From the NCBI RefSeq assembly GCF_000472965.1, contig NZ_AXAU01000034.1:1-42881 (forward strand): DNA of 42,881 nt, in the 5' to 3' direction. The notes under the pieces were generated by a model. It was not told the origin of the DNA. It did not search any database and saw only the letters and a program-made list of their open reading frames with translations. A program made the position numbers and the translations under genes. This stretch comes from Bradyrhizobium murdochi. GTDB lineage: Bacteria > Pseudomonadota > Alphaproteobacteria > Rhizobiales > Xanthobacteraceae. Of this stretch, positions 41,708 to 42,881 are shown one piece after another; position 1 is the first letter of the stretch; every line of letters begins with the position of its first letter.

Positions 41708-42032
41708 CTAAGTCAATTGGCCACGATGGAGACAGAACCATTCGCCGATGTGACGGTGCCACTGGATGTCGAAGCGATTGCGGCTGATCCAGTCCGAGGC
41801 GGGCGAACGGGGCGCCGAATTCTTCGCCGAGATTCTCCGGGAAGCCTGAGCGGTAGCGTTGAATGAAACGATACTTGGTGCCGTGCCATTTTCCCAGGAT
41901 ATCGACGGGATAGTTGAACTGCGTGGGCCGGATAGTAAACAGAAAGCCGGGCTTCAGAAAGTCGTCGATGAGCTGCTGGCAGGCGACCCTCACCGCCGAC
42001 TTATCCGCCGCGGACGGACCGTTCGCTCTCAT
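41708..42032 (-). pseudogene. Frameshifted small hypothetical protein
   Basis: From ATG 42032 the frame encodes MRANGPSAADKSAVRVACQQ, DDFLKPGFLFTIRPTQFNYP and GKWHGTKYRFIQRYRSGFPE. An extra G near 41795 breaks it; in the neighbouring frame it continues DWISRNRFDIQWHRHIGEWF to a TAG at 41708. This looks like a roughly 107-residue rhizobial protein of unknown function, often found near insertion sequences. Its 5' end overlaps the IS66 remnant. Confidence 0.65.
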
Positions 42033-42261
42033 GTGCCTCTTGGTTCTCGCCGCTTCGATATGGCCCGGTATTGGCTTTCGCCAGCCACCGCAGCAGCAAC
42101 GAGCGGGAAACGCCGTACCGCCGCGCCGTCGCCGCAACCTGACGCGGCGCCTGTAGGCTCTCCAGAACGATGTTGAGCTTCTCACCCTCGGACCAGCGTC
42201 GGCGCCGGCCCCTCTCCACTACGTCAAGCTGCTCGACCTGGGTGCCCTTATCACTGTCCAT
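42001..42261 (-). mobile_element. IS66-family orfA (TnpA) remnant
   Basis: From ATG 42261: MDSDKGTQVEQLDVVERGRR, RRWSEGEKLNIVLESLQAPR, QVAATARRYGVSRSLLLRW, the helix-turn-helix accessory protein of IS66 elements. After about residue 60 the family sequence stops and the frame runs into the neighbouring pseudogene, so the element is truncated; no orfB or orfC (the transposase) is present. The frame opens to 42282. Confidence 0.85.
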
Positions 42262-42270
42262 AAGGACAGT
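42253..42270. repeat. Inverted repeat over the IS66 orfA start codon
   Basis: ACTGTCC-ATAA-GGACAGT: 7-base perfect arms, 4-base loop. The ATG of orfA lies in the loop and right arm (coding strand). A hairpin here would hide the translation start in read-through transcripts, a known way to limit transposition; this role is inference. Confidence 0.5.
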
Positions 42271-42320
42271 TCTCAAAAACACGCCTCACTCGGCAAGGCG
42301 GCCTTCAGCGGATTGATACC

Positions 42321-42881
42321 TTAATGCGTGAGGAACCCTTGCATTACAAGATCATGAGAATGAGAGATCGAGCCCTCTATGGCGGTGTGATTAGGGGTCC
42401 AAAATTCTTCAGTACCCACCGTTTGCAGCGCGAACTGAGGTCCTGCACTGCGAACATCACTCCAATAATTCAGTAATCCTGCGCTGTTTGATGCCGCATC
42501 GAAAAGCACATTATCTACTGTCTGACTTCCCGGACGGAACGCAAATGCATTGCTGGTTGCTGGTGCCGTCGCGGATGGCAAGACGGCAGGAGCAGTCGAC
42601 GATGCAACACCGACCGTGCCATCGCCATTCAGGTCTTGGTGGAACGTGGTCTCGTACGATCTCAAAGCGGTGCTGGTGCCAGATGCAAAGCTAACAAGGT
42701 TGGTAATGTAGTTGCCGCTCGGGTCAGTGCTCCAAATGTTGTATTGGCCGGTGCTCGCATTCTTCCACGCGACGTCGTAGCCGCTACCCGTCTGCTCGGC
42801 CCCTATTGGAGCCCACCCAGTCCACATGCCGGCCGTGACCGGCGCACCCGAGAACTTTAGCTGTGGGCCAGTACCGCCCGA
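42321..42881 (-). CDS. C-terminal part of repeat-containing calcium-loop secreted protein, 5' end outside window
   Basis: The frame is open at the right edge (SGGTGPQLKFSGAPVTAGMW) and ends at a TAA at 42321-42323, giving 186 visible residues. GWAPIGAEQTGSGYDVAWKN, GQYNIWSTDPSGNYITN and SYETTFHQDLNGDGTVGV form one repeat unit of a type found in large Bradyrhizobium hemolysin/adhesin-like proteins; DLNGDG is a calcium-loop motif. The tail is Ala/Ser/Pro-rich, then EEFWTPNHTAIEGSISHSHD. It is adjacent to the IS66 end, which may supply the stop. Confidence 0.75.
   Translation of the reverse strand, partial: SGGTGPQLKFSGAPVTAGMWTGWAPIGAEQTGSGYDVAWKNASTGQYNIWSTDPSGNYITNLVSFASGTSTALRSYETTFHQDLNGDGTVGVASSTAPAVLPSATAPATSNAFAFRPGSQTVDNVLFDAASNSAGLLNYWSDVRSAGPQFALQTVGTEEFWTPNHTAIEGSISHSHDLVMQGFLTH

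Noticed and set aside
41850..41859. GCGGTAGCGT on the plus strand (ops-like)
   Set aside because: No plus-strand gene follows within the pseudogene region; chance occurrence expected at this frequency.
1..42881. CRISPR arrays, rRNA or tRNA genes
   Set aside because: No regularly spaced direct repeats and no tRNA- or rRNA-like segment noticed on reading both strands; a dedicated scan was not possible.

Overview
The window looks like a polysaccharide (O-antigen / exopolysaccharide) locus of an alphaproteobacterium of the Bradyrhizobium / Nitrobacteraceae type. This rests on GC-rich coding, the families of several small proteins (a DUF6894-like protein and a small Tyr/Arg-rich protein), a TIGR02594-type phage peptidase relic and a repeat protein with an LNGDG calcium-loop motif. 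The organism call is inference from family recognition; no database search was possible.

Layout. (1) 1-1921, plus strand: the 3' part of gmd and a complete fcl, the two steps from GDP-mannose to GDP-L-fucose. (2) 21696 down to 2317, minus strand: about 19.4 kb and 21 consecutive co-directional genes, many overlapping by 4 bp or separated by a few bp. Order of transcription: winged-helix regulator, NusG paralogue, galE, wzm, wzt, GT2, FkbM methyltransferase, rfbC-like epimerase, DegT aminotransferase, formyltransferase, CmcI-type methyltransferase, class I methyltransferase, rfbF, C-methyltransferase, GT2, GT4, rfbG, reductase/epimerase, GT11 fucosyltransferase, methyltransferase, GT2. It encodes an ABC-transporter-dependent glycan with CDP-6-deoxyhexose chemistry, probable C-methyl branching, N-formylation and fucosylation. 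(3) 22237-25381: a plus-strand GT4, a short DUF6894-like gene, a minus-strand O-antigen ligase/polymerase-like membrane protein and a small plus-strand gene. (4) 33478 down to 25451, minus strand: a second compact operon, Wzx-type flippase, asnB, acyltransferase, glycosyltransferase, methyltransferase, epimerase, GT4. (5) 34-42.9 kb: a broken-up accessory zone with two paralogous polymerase-like membrane proteins, small single-span membrane peptides, a frameshifted phage peptidase, three dispersed copies of that gene's 5' flank, a decayed GT4, a WbpV/WbpK-type epimerase, a methyltransferase, an IS66 remnant and the end of a repeat-containing secreted protein.

The most interesting signal is regulatory. 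The regulator gene has two tandem palindromes (GTTCAC-N3-GTGAAC type) at its promoter, one filling the -35/-10 spacer. It overlaps a NusG-paralogue gene. The short leader after that gene holds a perfect 8-bp hairpin followed by an element that matches 10 of 12 positions of the RfaH-recruiting ops sequence, just before galE. This suggests an RfaH/LoaP-like processive antitermination system for the roughly 19-gene operon, under a ligand-responsive regulator. The proposal is inference from position and sequence resemblance.
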